Both the position numbers and the translations under genes were made by a program. This document shows, piece by piece, positions 12,340 through 21,400 of a stretch of DNA of 28,003 nucleotides. The notes below the pieces were generated by a model that was given only the letters and a program-made list of their open reading frames with translations, did no database searches and was not told the origin of the DNA. The stretch spans positions 1 through 28,003 of the forward strand of contig MSJH02000108.1 in NCBI GenBank assembly GCA_001931875.2, read 5' to 3'. This DNA is from Byssochlamys sp. IMV 00236 (taxonomy: Eukaryota > Ascomycota > Eurotiomycetes > Eurotiales > Thermoascaceae). Each line of letters opens with the position of its first letter. Within the stretch, counting starts at the first letter, position 1.

Positions 12340-13057
12340 CCACTTCCTTCAAGCCAGTCTGAACAGTCTGCCGTTCTCAGTGATTTCTATGGACATATCA
12401 TCACAAACCATGATAATGGATACCCTCTATTTCGCAAGATCCGTCTTTCAGCGTACTTCAACAAACAACGCGCCGAACAAAAACTTACTCAAGACTTACG
12501 CGCCAAGTTTGGAGAAGACGCCGTGTTTGTAATGGGAAACTGGTCCGCTCCCCATGCTAGGTATCATGAGCCCATCCGTGGCCTTGGTTTCCGAAGACTT
12601 CTCAAGAAACATGGGCTCCAAGTCTTTCTTATAGATGAGTACAAGACCAGTAGGTGCTGTCCAACCTGCCACAACGAAAGCCTCCACACGTTCCGTAGTG
12701 TTCCAAATCCACGACCGTATCAAAGTGAGCGATATCCTACGGTTATCTGCCATGGTCTTTTAAGGTAATAATACATGAACCACTTGGATGACTTTATACT
12801 GATTGAACATTGCTTGTAGATGCACCAATCCATACTGTAGACCCGCCATGGCAGCACCAGATAGATATCGCTTATGGAACAGGGATGTTGCTGCTTGCCT
12901 CAACTACATGCACATCCTTCGTGGGCTTCGACGTAATGGCATGGTTCCTGATAGGTTTCGCCGGGTTGCTGTTGCTCCTACAAGACGTCGAAGAAGAGTG
13001 GACGATCAGAAGCAACCAAGAACTAGAGTACATTTAGACGATGATTCTTCGTCCTAG
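12340..13057 (+). pseudogene. Fanzor (eukaryotic TnpB-like RNA-guided nuclease), 5'-truncated
   Basis: The open frame runs from after a TGA at 12337-12339. Two exons (to 12764, and 12820-13057) are joined by a 55-nt GT-AG intron (GTAATA...TTGTAG), restoring frame as AG+A. About 220 residues remain. Seen: RKIRLSAYFNKQRAEQ; LIDEYKTSRCCPTC, with a candidate catalytic Glu (12637-12639) followed by the Thr-Ser that precedes the zinc ribbon; the second Cys pair in CHGLLRCTNPYC; then WNRDVAACLN, with the RuvC-III Asp at 12884-12886, 15 residues after the last Cys. This fits the published Fanzor signature of [TS][TS]xx, a four-Cys zinc finger, 5-50 residues, then RD. The tail is Arg-rich (RRRRR) then Asp/Ser-rich. 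The RuvC-I Asp and everything N-terminal to it are missing, so the copy cannot be a working nuclease. Unlike the adjoining transposase, it has no stops or frameshifts in what remains. Fanzor proteins are known as passengers of eukaryotic transposons, including Tc1/mariner. Confidence 0.85.
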
Positions 13058-13081
13058 TTATCGCTAGGACACATCTAGATG
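13051..13081 (+). other. Hairpin over the Fanzor stop codon, followed by a palindrome
   Basis: GTCCTAG (13051-13057) and CTAGGAC (13064-13070) form a perfect 7-bp stem with a 6-nt loop. The Fanzor stop TAG (13055-13057) is part of the stem. One base later comes the perfect 10-bp palindrome CATCTAGATG (13072-13081). In OMEGA systems the guide RNA scaffold is encoded at or just past the 3' end of the nuclease gene, so this is a candidate remnant of a Fanzor guide RNA (fRNA). The position is seen; the role is inferred. Confidence 0.4.
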
Positions 13082-13481
13082 CCTTCGGGGTAAGTTATAT
13101 ATAATAATAATTTTCTTACATAACTAACTGTATGATTCTTTATATTCTCTTTCCTTGGTACTTATTACTCTCATTTGTATGTTGTCTCCTTTCGCACGCA
13201 TTTTTTTTTAATCTTTGCGTAAATACTTTTCTTAATATGCGCCAATTATTTTTTTCATACACGTCATAATTTTATCCTCTTTCTGAAATTTATTTTTAAT
13301 AAAACAGTATAATGCCGGTGATACTTTTTTAATGCATATGCTAAGCATAATTGGAAAGATTTATACGAATTGTACACGTGTTTTCAGGCGCGTTTGCGAG
13401 GTTTTTAGCAATAATATCAATGACTAGCTGTCTGGAAGCTATGCGCTTGCTAATAAGTATCTGTTCCTGGTCTATAAATAA
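13082..13481. other. AT-rich spacer, no gene seen
   Basis: Low-complexity, AT-rich DNA with T runs and no convincing ORF, tRNA or known element. It probably includes the right-hand remains of the Tc1/Fanzor element, but no terminus could be recognised. Confidence 0.5.
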
Positions 13482-13609
13482 AGGGAAACACTACATGCAT
13501 CAGAAGTTAGATTAATTCTATGGGCGCTACCCTTTACCCATTACCTATGATGCCTTCCAGCAAAACCTTTGAATGTGTGGCACCGTGCTAAGCATGGCTT
13601 TATAAAGTC
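13482..13609 (+). repeat. Solo left-end copy of the TIR element at 14038
   Basis: AGGGAAACACTACATGCATC and the following ~125 bp align with the first ~139 bp of the element at 14038-14176. Shared blocks include AAACACTACATGCA, AGATTAAT, GCGCTA, TACCTAT, AACCTTTGAATG and TTTATAAAGTC, with point changes and small gaps. The two copies are in the same orientation about 555 bp apart. A T run (13617-13637) follows immediately. It is probably a truncated copy of the same repeat family. Confidence 0.7.
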
Positions 13610-13686
13610 CTCATACTTTTTTTTTTTTTTTTTTTTTCAAAATCTCTCCAACAGCTCATTTCTTGATCTTTTTTCTTCAAACAAAA

Positions 13687-13899
13687 ATGAAACAAAAGAG
13701 GAGAGTTTTATTGTTGTGGTGCACTTTAGTTTTTCTTTTCGCTTTTTTATTATGGTATGATAATCAACTGATACTTGTTAATGAAGAAATGAGTGTGATA
13801 AGAGAGGTGGGCTACATGCTGTTTGAATTGAGTTTGCTCTTGATAATAATTTCAGAGATTACTAATATAGCCCCTTGTTCTCCATCTTCCATGACCTGA
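13687..13899 (+). CDS. Possible small membrane protein, doubtful
   Basis: An ATG after a T-rich/CT-rich leader and an AAACAAAA context opens a 70-codon frame. It has a basic start (MKQKRR) and two hydrophobic stretches (about residues 7-21 and 47-58). The start context resembles genuine starts elsewhere in the window. Against this, it sits between two copies of a repeat, T-rich DNA easily gives hydrophobic ORFs, and the other strand carries an overlapping ORF. No family is recognised. Confidence 0.2.
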   Translation: MKQKRRVLLLWCTLVFLFAFLLWYDNQLILVNEEMSVIREVGYMLFELSLLLIIISEITNIAPCSPSSMT

Positions 13900-14037
13900 T
13901 AACATACTACTTGGCTTTTTAGCTTAACAAATAACATAGGATCTCGAAAACTTTGATCCATCTGTTTCGTTTGACGTATTCTGTGGGAACTTCGGCAGAG
14001 TAGGCGTCGCTGTAGTGGCATCTTCCATCTTCTCTAA

Positions 14038-14457
14038 AGGCAAACACTACATGCACTAGAAAATATAATAAAAGTCAGATTAATCCTACGTGCGCTATCT
14101 CCAGATACTACCTATAAAGTCGCCTAACAAACCTTTGAATGCGTAGTACCACGCTAAACATGACTTTTATAAAGTCGCCACCTTGGATTGCTTATTTTCA
14201 AGAAGAAAGAGATAAAAAAGAAACGTTGTGTTTTTTTTTTATTCTAGTTTTATGCTGTCAGTCTATCAAAAAAGAACCAAGATCAATCACATATAATAAT
14301 GATAAATGTATATCTTACATCAAAGGATATTCCACTGCACAGACTCAGGTTAGATAGCGACTTTGGCAGTGTAAAGTTGTAAAGTGATGTCACGGGTAGT
14401 GCACAGAGGAAGTACCCGTAGTATTAGACAATTTTCTGGTGCATGTAGTGTTCACCT
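14038..14457. mobile_element. Short non-autonomous TIR element (MITE-like), about 420 bp
   Basis: The left end reads AGGCAAACACTACATGCAC TAGAAAAT. The reverse complement of the right end (to 14457) reads AGGTGAACACTACATGCACC AGAAAAT. That gives about 24 bp with only a few mismatches, and weaker inverted similarity continues for roughly 70 bp (TAAT.CTACG, CT..CTC, CTACC). There is no transposase inside; the interior is AT-rich with a T run. Its right edge is about 140 bp upstream of the TFIIIC ATG, so it lies in or next to that promoter. A target duplication could not be fixed: the flanks are TAA-like on the left and AAA on the right. The transposase superfamily is therefore unassigned. Confidence 0.65.
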
Positions 14458-14473
14458 AAAATAAACTCTGACC

Positions 14474-14494
14474 AAAAGATGACAGTCATCTTTT
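14474..14494. promoter_or_regulatory. 21-bp perfect dyad upstream of the TFIIIC gene
   Basis: AAAAGATGAC at 14474-14483 and GTCATCTTTT at 14485-14494 are perfect reverse complements around a single A. The core ATGAC-A-GTCAT resembles bZIP (ATF/CREB, Gcn4) half-sites with unusual one-base spacing. It lies about 100 bp before the TFIIIC ATG and just outside the TIR element. A binding site is inferred, not shown. Confidence 0.5.
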
Positions 14495-14517
14495 CCTGCA
14501 ACATTTTTTGCAATTAG

Positions 14518-14522
14518 CCAAT
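14518..14522 (+). promoter_or_regulatory. CCAAT box upstream of the TFIIIC gene
   Basis: TTAGCCAATAA lies 74 bp before the ATG at 14596, a suitable place for a HAP/NF-Y site. The motif is short and its occurrence could be chance. Confidence 0.35.
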
Positions 14523-14567
14523 AATTTTTTTTTATTTCAGAAAATTTTCTTATTTAGTACCCTTGTG

Positions 14568-14578
14568 AGAATCGAACC
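14568..14578 (-). promoter_or_regulatory. tRNA-type B-box sequence (TFIIIC recognition) before the TFIIIC gene
   Basis: On the - strand the sequence reads GGTTCGATTCT, matching 10 of 11 positions of the B-box consensus GGTTCGANTCC. It ends 17 bp before the ATG of the gene for the B-box-binding subunit itself. No A box, acceptor stem or paired T-stem surrounds it (stem positions mismatch), so it is not an intact tRNA gene. It could be an ETC-like site, a tRNA/SINE relic, or chance. Confidence 0.4.
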
Positions 14579-14595
14579 GGCGTTCTTCAATCTTT

Positions 14596-17500
14596 ATGCT
14601 TGATATTGTTTTATCGCGATTGAAAGAAGAGATTGCCATCGATGGCCCCTCAGGTTCATTTACTAGTAAAAGATATTCGTTAACAAGTTTCTTATATGAT
14701 AATTCTCAGGATCAAGCAGCGATGATCTTTGGAATTATGTTCAAACCATATTGACAGATATTGCAAAAGAGTCTTCAGTGGACAATGTGAATCCAACTAT
14801 CGATGACAATTATAAAGCATTTATTTGGAATCACCTCAAACAAGAGGAGGATTTGGATTTTTATGAAAACCTAGATCTTATGGAAACTGATAAGCAAGAG
14901 CAACAGCAAACGGCTTCTAGTTCCAATCGCACTGATCAACCCAGCAAGCGTAAAGCTTCTGCAAAACAAAAAAAGGCGAAGAAAGCCAAAAAAGTAGACC
15001 CCGATGATGATTTTGAAGCCGATTCTGATGAAGAGGATGAGTCTGACGATGAAGAAGAGGCCGAAGAAGTCGAAGAAAAGCAGGAGGATACTAAAAATGC
15101 AAATTCAGAAGGGGCTGACTTTGTTGATATTGTAAGTAGATAAGATACATCTGAGGAAACAGACAACTAATCGCATATAACAATAGGATAAGAAGCTGAA
15201 TTTAAAGCCAATAGATGATGCAAGGAATATGAACTATGAAGAAATAAAGGCATATGGGGCATCACTACGCATTGTTGCCGCGCCTAAGCTTCAAGAAGAG
15301 CAAATCTATATTGGCATCCCGGTAAGGCATTCCGATGGTAAAACTTTAATATCATGCTCAGTTATTTGAAATAGCCAGGAAACAAGCTGTCGCCAAACTT
15401 GCAAGTTGTTTTAAAGCTCGTTGTTCGTACAAGACATAAAGGCTTCTATCAATCAGACCTATCCAGGGTGTATGGGGTTGATAGTCGTTCGGCTGGTCAT
15501 TACTTCAAGTCGCTAGAACAAAAGGGTTGCATTATTCGAAAAGGCATATCACTTAAAGGAGCTCGTACTAATATCTGTGTCCATGCAAGATTTGCCGCGG
15601 AAGACAAAACCATCGACATGTCAAAGGCTGTGCAGGATGAAGGCCGTCAGTACTATAATGTGAACATAAACAATGAAGCCTTTTCCTTAGTACAACTCCG
15701 CGATGCGCTCGTGGATATGATAAAAGATGCACCAGGCCAAGCGATTCTATCAAAGGATGTCTTGGAGGCTCTGGTACGTAAAATACCATGCATCGAAAAG
15801 CTTTCTAACATCCCTTTAGGGTTTCAATCGTGAAAATCCAGCAGTACAAAAATGGTTTAACCGTTCCTTGGATGCACTCTTTTTACAAGGCTACATTAAG
15901 AAAACTAACGTCAAGCTTGATAACAGAGGCAAATACTATAGATGTCTTCATTTGGTCAAAATGCCCGAAGGTAGGTTCTTGTTGTGTGTGTGATTATTTC
16001 GCGTCTCTGATATTGTTATATAAAGACAAGAATACTGTACAAGTTCAAGCTACTGTAGAAGACATTGCGTTTCCTATCCGTATTAAAAGTACAAGAAAAG
16101 ATGTTCCTATTCTGCACCTTTTACACGATACCTGTATAGAAAGCCAATGCTATCAGGTGATCGAGGCTGCTGACACACAGGGTGTGATAGCAAGAGAAAT
16201 TGGATTTGCTTTAAATCTTGATGAACAGCGTTTACTATATCGAGTTTTGGAAAAGATGTTGGAGATAAGCGAACTTAACAAAGGCTATGGTAGCATTTGC
16301 CGTCATTTGGAATTTGAAGGACGTCAGAGACGATATAGATACTTTACCTATCCTGCCTATTTAAAGAATTACGAAAACCGAGATGCTAATTTACCACCTT
16401 TGCCCGAAGTTCCATACAATAACATAAAATGCGTAGAAGAAGATCCTTTCAAAGACCCTGTTTATACCGTTAATGCTGCCTTTAAGATTTCAACAAAGAA
16501 GCGTGCAACAAAATCAAAGGAATCCACGGCTGTTAAGGGCACCACATCAAAGAGGCATCCGCGAAAGCAGCAACAGAAAAAGCAACAACAGGAACCAGCG
16601 CCCCAGCCAGTACAGGAGCCAGTACATCAACCAATCCATGAACCCGTACATCAACCAGTACATCAACCAGCACATCAACCAATGCATCAACCAGCACATC
16701 AACCAATGCATCAACATATCCATCAACCAATGCACCAACCAATGCATCAACATATCCATCAACCAATGCACTCTCAAGCATATTATCCTACATACCCACC
16801 GGCATACCATCCAGAGTATGCCTTAGGATATCATGCAACGCCTCAACCAATGCAACAACCAATGCAACAACCAATGCAACAACCAGCACCCCATCCAGAA
16901 ACGCGATTCGTCTTTGAACACCCAAATAAACAACAAAGTCCTAGTGGCGCTCCGAAGAAGAAACGTCAAGCTGGTATTATGGAGTTTTTCAATACGTCTA
17001 AAAAGAGAGATAGACAGCCGGAGGATACACCTACTGCCAATCCTGAACCCAAAAAGTTAAAAGCAGAAGCAGTCAACGAAAGCTCTGAAAGCTCTGAAAG
17101 CTCTGAAAGCTCGTCAGAGTCTTCTGATTTACTTTCGCCTGTTATAATCATACCAGAATCTCCTATTATAAAGGCAACTACTTTCACGTCTACCTCAAAT
17201 GAAGGCACGCCTAATCCAATCTCGATAACCGATGATATCACTTCTACTCCAGCTGAAAGTACACCTGATCCAATTTCGCTCATAGATAGCATGGCTTCTA
17301 CCCCAGCTGAAAGCAGTACACCTACACCCGCCATAGCTACTTCTATATCCATTGAAAGCGTACCCACTGTTGTTATGGACGATAATAACACTACCTCCAC
17401 TTCAAGTGAAAGCGTAGTCGTGACCAACTTGCCAAACGACGAAGTACCTGCTCTATTAAAAGCGGTTACATCCAGAACTAGCCGTAAACCTAGACGTGAA

Positions 17501-20500
17501 ACCACAGTTGCTATACTGAAAAGCAACATTAGAACGTTCAATCATAACAAGCCTTCAAGAAATAGTTACATGGAACAACGTGCGATAGTACTACGTGCGC
17601 TCTTGGACGAAATGCGTATGATTGAATATAGTAAAAACTTTCGAGATGTATACCAAGAAAGACTGCGAAAAGAGTTTGGCACAACAAGTCATGCGCATAC
17701 CATCTGTATGAAAACATTGAAGCGAACCATTGACCAACTTGTTCAAAAAGGTGACATAAAAGATGCAATTGTTAGATGTGAAATGATGAACGGCAAATTC
17801 GTGGAAAGAAGAGTTATTATGAAAAGGGACATTGACACAAGCTCATCCGAATATGATGAATTCATGAAGGCGATTAGAGATCGTCATGCAGTGCATCGAT
17901 CAGCATTCTATATTACAAAGTATGAGAGACTTTCCATTCCGATTGAAAGAACGGCACAAAGGATTAGTCGTATGAAGGAAAAGCTACAAGAGCTCAATGA
18001 CAGCGGTGATATTACAGGCGCCACAGACCTAGCAAAGCGAATTGAACAACTGGAAGCAAACTATGAGAGATGTAAAACCGACGACAATCCTAAAATACCA
18101 AAGAATTGGCTGTTCACTGCTATTCAGTTCAACTTTATCTATCCAAGCATGCTTCGTGCAAAGCGGCTACACCAGCACTTATTTAGCCTCATTTGTAGTT
18201 CAGAAGATATTGAGGGTATCAATAAGGAAGATGGAATTATCACGGCTAGTGCTCTTGTACGCAATATGTCTGTCGAAGTATATTGCCAATCTATTGGCGT
18301 GACAGAAGTAGATGATGTGATTAAGGAATATTTTAGAAATACCAAAGATCTATCCATCCCATGTAGCCAGCTCCCATCTCAAGTCAGAAAGCGAATGTTC
18401 ACTCATCAAAACAGATTTAGACAAAAGCTTCTATATGTCTTGAACATTTTGGAATTCATCCATGTTGTGACCCCAATACGTCCGACAAACGTAAACAAGA
18501 ACCCTCTGAACGATATCTACTTTACTACCGCTTTGGCTCACAAATATGTCATCGAAAGAAAGGTTGATATACGCGAGATTAGAAGGGCTGAGCAACCTGT
18601 TGTCCAGAGTTATACTTTTACTTCACAGGAAGACCTTGCCACTTATTGGAGCGATCTAGAATGTCTCTATCGAAGTCAACAAGATATTCCAAAAGATGAG
18701 ATTGTGAAACCATTCAATAACGAAAACGAAAGAATAGCATACACATGTTTAACGGGTAACAAGAGTTGGAAGATATCTACTATTTATAACAGCAGTCAAA
18801 GAAAAATATTGAACTCATATGTTAACAAGTCTAAAGGCACCACACCTTTGGACAACGACGGTCTGATTTTAAATATCGCTGAGGAAATTGGAAGTCAAGC
18901 TCACTTTGTTCGTCTATATTATAAAAGAGTTCAAGAGGTACTGGACGACAAATTGGTAGCCAGGACGATCAGGAAAATTGAAGGCGGAAATCGTAAAAGA
19001 CGCAAGGGCCAGCATAAAATTGACATGTTTGGAGGACGTCGTGTGGTTCGTCTTAGTGACAAGACATTATTCAAAGGTCAACGACACTATCACAAAAAGC
19101 TTAGAAAAATATATCCTAATGCGGAACAAGATGAAGAACCTGACGATACTAAGCAAAGTAGAGACGAAGCTTCTTTTATGGACAGTCTCTCGTCTCTCCC
19201 AGTTCTCAAACAAGGAGACACCAGACCCTTCGTACAAATTCGAATGAGTAAAATTCCTTGGAGCGCACACGAAGATGAACTTTTGATGTATACCACAGCT
19301 ATCTTAAGACTAAGAAGTAATCGAAAATACAATCGCTTTAAATGGGCTGCTGCAACTCAAGTGATCAACAAGCCTCCAATCAATTGCTTACGTAGATATG
19401 GTACTCTTTCACGCGATCCATCCTTCAACTTACAAGTGCTTAATTATATGGAATTATGGAGAAAGTTTTATAATGAAGGTATTGCTAATGGTGACATTGT
19501 GGATGAAAACCCAAGAGAAATGGTCAATTTCGATTTGCTTGGACAAGTAACCTACTTCTTGCAGAGATTAAGCGAAATGAATGAAAAGTAAGGGGATTAT
19601 GCACAGCTTGAGTCAATACTAATGCTTTTTTTTTTTTTTTTTAAACATAGTATGCCCAAAGAGTTTGTATTACCAAATTCGAGTGAAGATCTTCGTTCGC
19701 GCTATAGAATTCTACCTAGCATCAAGCCGTACAAATATTACTTTGAGCAAGATTACTATCGTGTAACTACTATGGCAGCAAAAATAAACATACTGGGAAA
19801 CCACACCTTTTGCGTCCGCAGAGCTAGAGATGTTGAGTTTGATGCACCAGCTTCTTTACTGAGAAATGAAGAGCGTCGATCAGTAAGACTGGGATATCTT
19901 TATAGATGCATAGCTTTGGTATGTATAAGCAAGCATACATTACTTTAAAAACTGACTTCCACTCCTAATAGATGTCCTTGTTGACACCTTCAGAGCGATT
20001 TGATCCATTTTATGCGTTCAAACTTCTTCAAGTATTCCCTCAGGATATTTCACATGGTGTCCTTGAAGCCTTGCACAAATCTAGCACGCTGATTAGAACA
20101 CCACAAAATGACCGTACTGTTCCTGGTACCCGTTATGCACTTTCTGCCAAGTTTATGGTACGTTTAGCAAGTTCGTATCCTGAAGGAATATATGCTCAAG
20201 CAAGGGAATACGAAAAGTTTTTGAATCAACAAGATCAAAAGATTCCTGTACCGCCTGTGCTTATGAGTTCTGGTATGGCGGCATGCATACTCAATTTACT
20301 CTCTCAAAAAAAAGTGAGAAGACAAGTATAGATGAGATATATAGTGAACTGACGTTGTGTCTTTAGTTGGTATTGGATATACATAGGAGGAAAACGATTA
20401 TTGAAAAAGCCGCAATGGCTATTCCACGCTCACGTTTGATGGGTAAAACTGTCAGCTATCCCTAACTAGGACTTTTACTAAATATCTCTTTATAAACAGA

Positions 20501-21332
20501 TACAACACCCATTGATTTTAGTGTAGAAGTTGAAAAGACTACAAAGATTGACAATGAATCCATACCACTTGATAAAGTGGTTCAGGAAAACGCCCATATT
20601 GAGAACCTAACAATAGACGAATTTGAAGCCAAGTGTGATGCACTTCTTGGAACTGTTGATGCATTTAACCAGCAATTGTTGAAAGAAATAGTTGATATCC
20701 TTAAAGCAAGAGCGGAGCAAGGCATAGTCATACATGAAATTAAAGAGCAATTGGGAGGTCGATATGCTGATGAAGATATTATTGCTGCTGTAGATAGGCT
20801 AACAAACCACACACCTCCTCTCATCTGTCAAGCTGGATCCGTCTATCCTCGCTGTGTGTTGGTTCCTTATGCAAGTGATTGGGTGATTAATGCGAATGTA
20901 GCAAACACAGTTGACAATGATAGTGTTAGATCAAAAATAGCCAGAAGATCCTATAAAAATCTTGCAAGAAAACAACTGATCGTTCCCAACTTGTGGACAG
21001 ACATCAATGGTTCCTTGACGCCTGTACTTTTCAACAGTTACGCAGAGGCAATTGTTGAATTCATTCTGAAACGACCTGGTACAACAAAGGCAGCCATACA
21101 CAGAGGCTTTAGTACAAGCTTTTCTAGAAAAGAAGTACATGATATTTTGGAGATCTTGGTTAAAAGCAAAGTATTGCGAGAATTGAAGATAATCATGAAT
21201 GATTACAAAAAGCCTTCTGTATTTACAAAGACTCGTTACAGTCGCTGTACAACAAAGACTAATGAGATTGATGCCTTTGCTCAATCTTGTTATTGGGCTA
21301 CTGATGATTATTACCACAAAATAGGACAATAA
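14596..21332 (+). CDS. TFC3: TFIIIC largest subunit, B-block-binding (TFIIIC220/Tfc3/Sfc3-like)
   Basis: This TFIIIC subunit reads the B box of tRNA genes and recruits TFIIIB for RNA polymerase III. Ten exons: 14596-14653, 14710-15131, 15187-15321, 15375-15773, 15820-15970, 16026-19587, 19651-19918, 19972-20313, 20367-20442 and 20500-21332, giving about 2081 aa (human GTF3C1 is about 2100). The start MLDIVLSRLKEEIAIDGPSG...DDLW matches the family N-terminal winged helix. Next come a Lys-rich then acidic linker (about residues 70-155) and the B-block winged helix from about residue 214 (KGFYQSDLSRVYGVDSRSAGHYFKSLEQKG). A disordered insert follows (about 570-860) with His-Gln-Pro repeats, a PIP box (703-710), SES repeats and a SIM candidate (761-764). 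Further winged-helix segments and a SANT-like stretch starting WSAHEDELL (W1467) come after. The first donor is uncertain: GTTCAT at 14654 fits family spacing, while GTAAAA at 14666 is a better splice site and adds four residues. The TAA at 19589-19591 is intronic. Confidence 0.93.
16603..16888 (+). repeat. In-frame HQP / MQQP minisatellite in TFIIIC
   Basis: A 12-nt unit, CATCAACCAATG or variants (GTA, GCA, ATC in place of ATG), is repeated about a dozen times to about 16772. It encodes alternating His-Gln-Pro-(Met/Val/Ala/Ile). A Tyr/Pro-rich spacer then leads to a second array, CAACCAATGCAA, at 16841-16888 encoding PMQQ units. The frame is kept open throughout. The region is likely disordered and length-variable between strains. 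Confidence 0.85.
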
Positions 21333-21400
21333 ATAAATTGATATTTATATACATTTATTGCTTTATGATTGAAATATGTACAAAAAAAAAAAGAATGTAT
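21333..21400. terminator. Shared 3' end region of convergent TFIIIC and DUF2828 genes
   Basis: Only 68 bp separate the two stop codons. AATAAA occurs on the + strand right at the TFIIIC stop (CAATAAATAAATTG), and CAATAAATG is present on the - strand. This is consistent with overlapping polyadenylation regions and probably overlapping transcripts. Confidence 0.6.

Noticed and set aside
13812..14021. 69-codon ORF on the - strand between the two repeat copies
   Set aside because: It has an ATG and mixed composition, but it overlaps the + strand small ORF, has no recognised family and no splice or leader support.
14560..14650. tRNA gene on the - strand
   Set aside because: Only the B box matches. 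The T-stem has internal mismatches, no A box is found and the acceptor ends do not pair.
16533..16826. Repetitive ORFs in other frames over 16473-16826, and a CRISPR-like look of the repeats
   Set aside because: The repeats are an in-frame coding minisatellite with no unique spacers. The other frames are open only because of the repeat.
19589..19591. TAA as the end of the TFIIIC gene
   Set aside because: It lies in a 63-nt GT-AG intron (19588-19650). The downstream exons continue in phase to 21332 and match the expected full length of the family.
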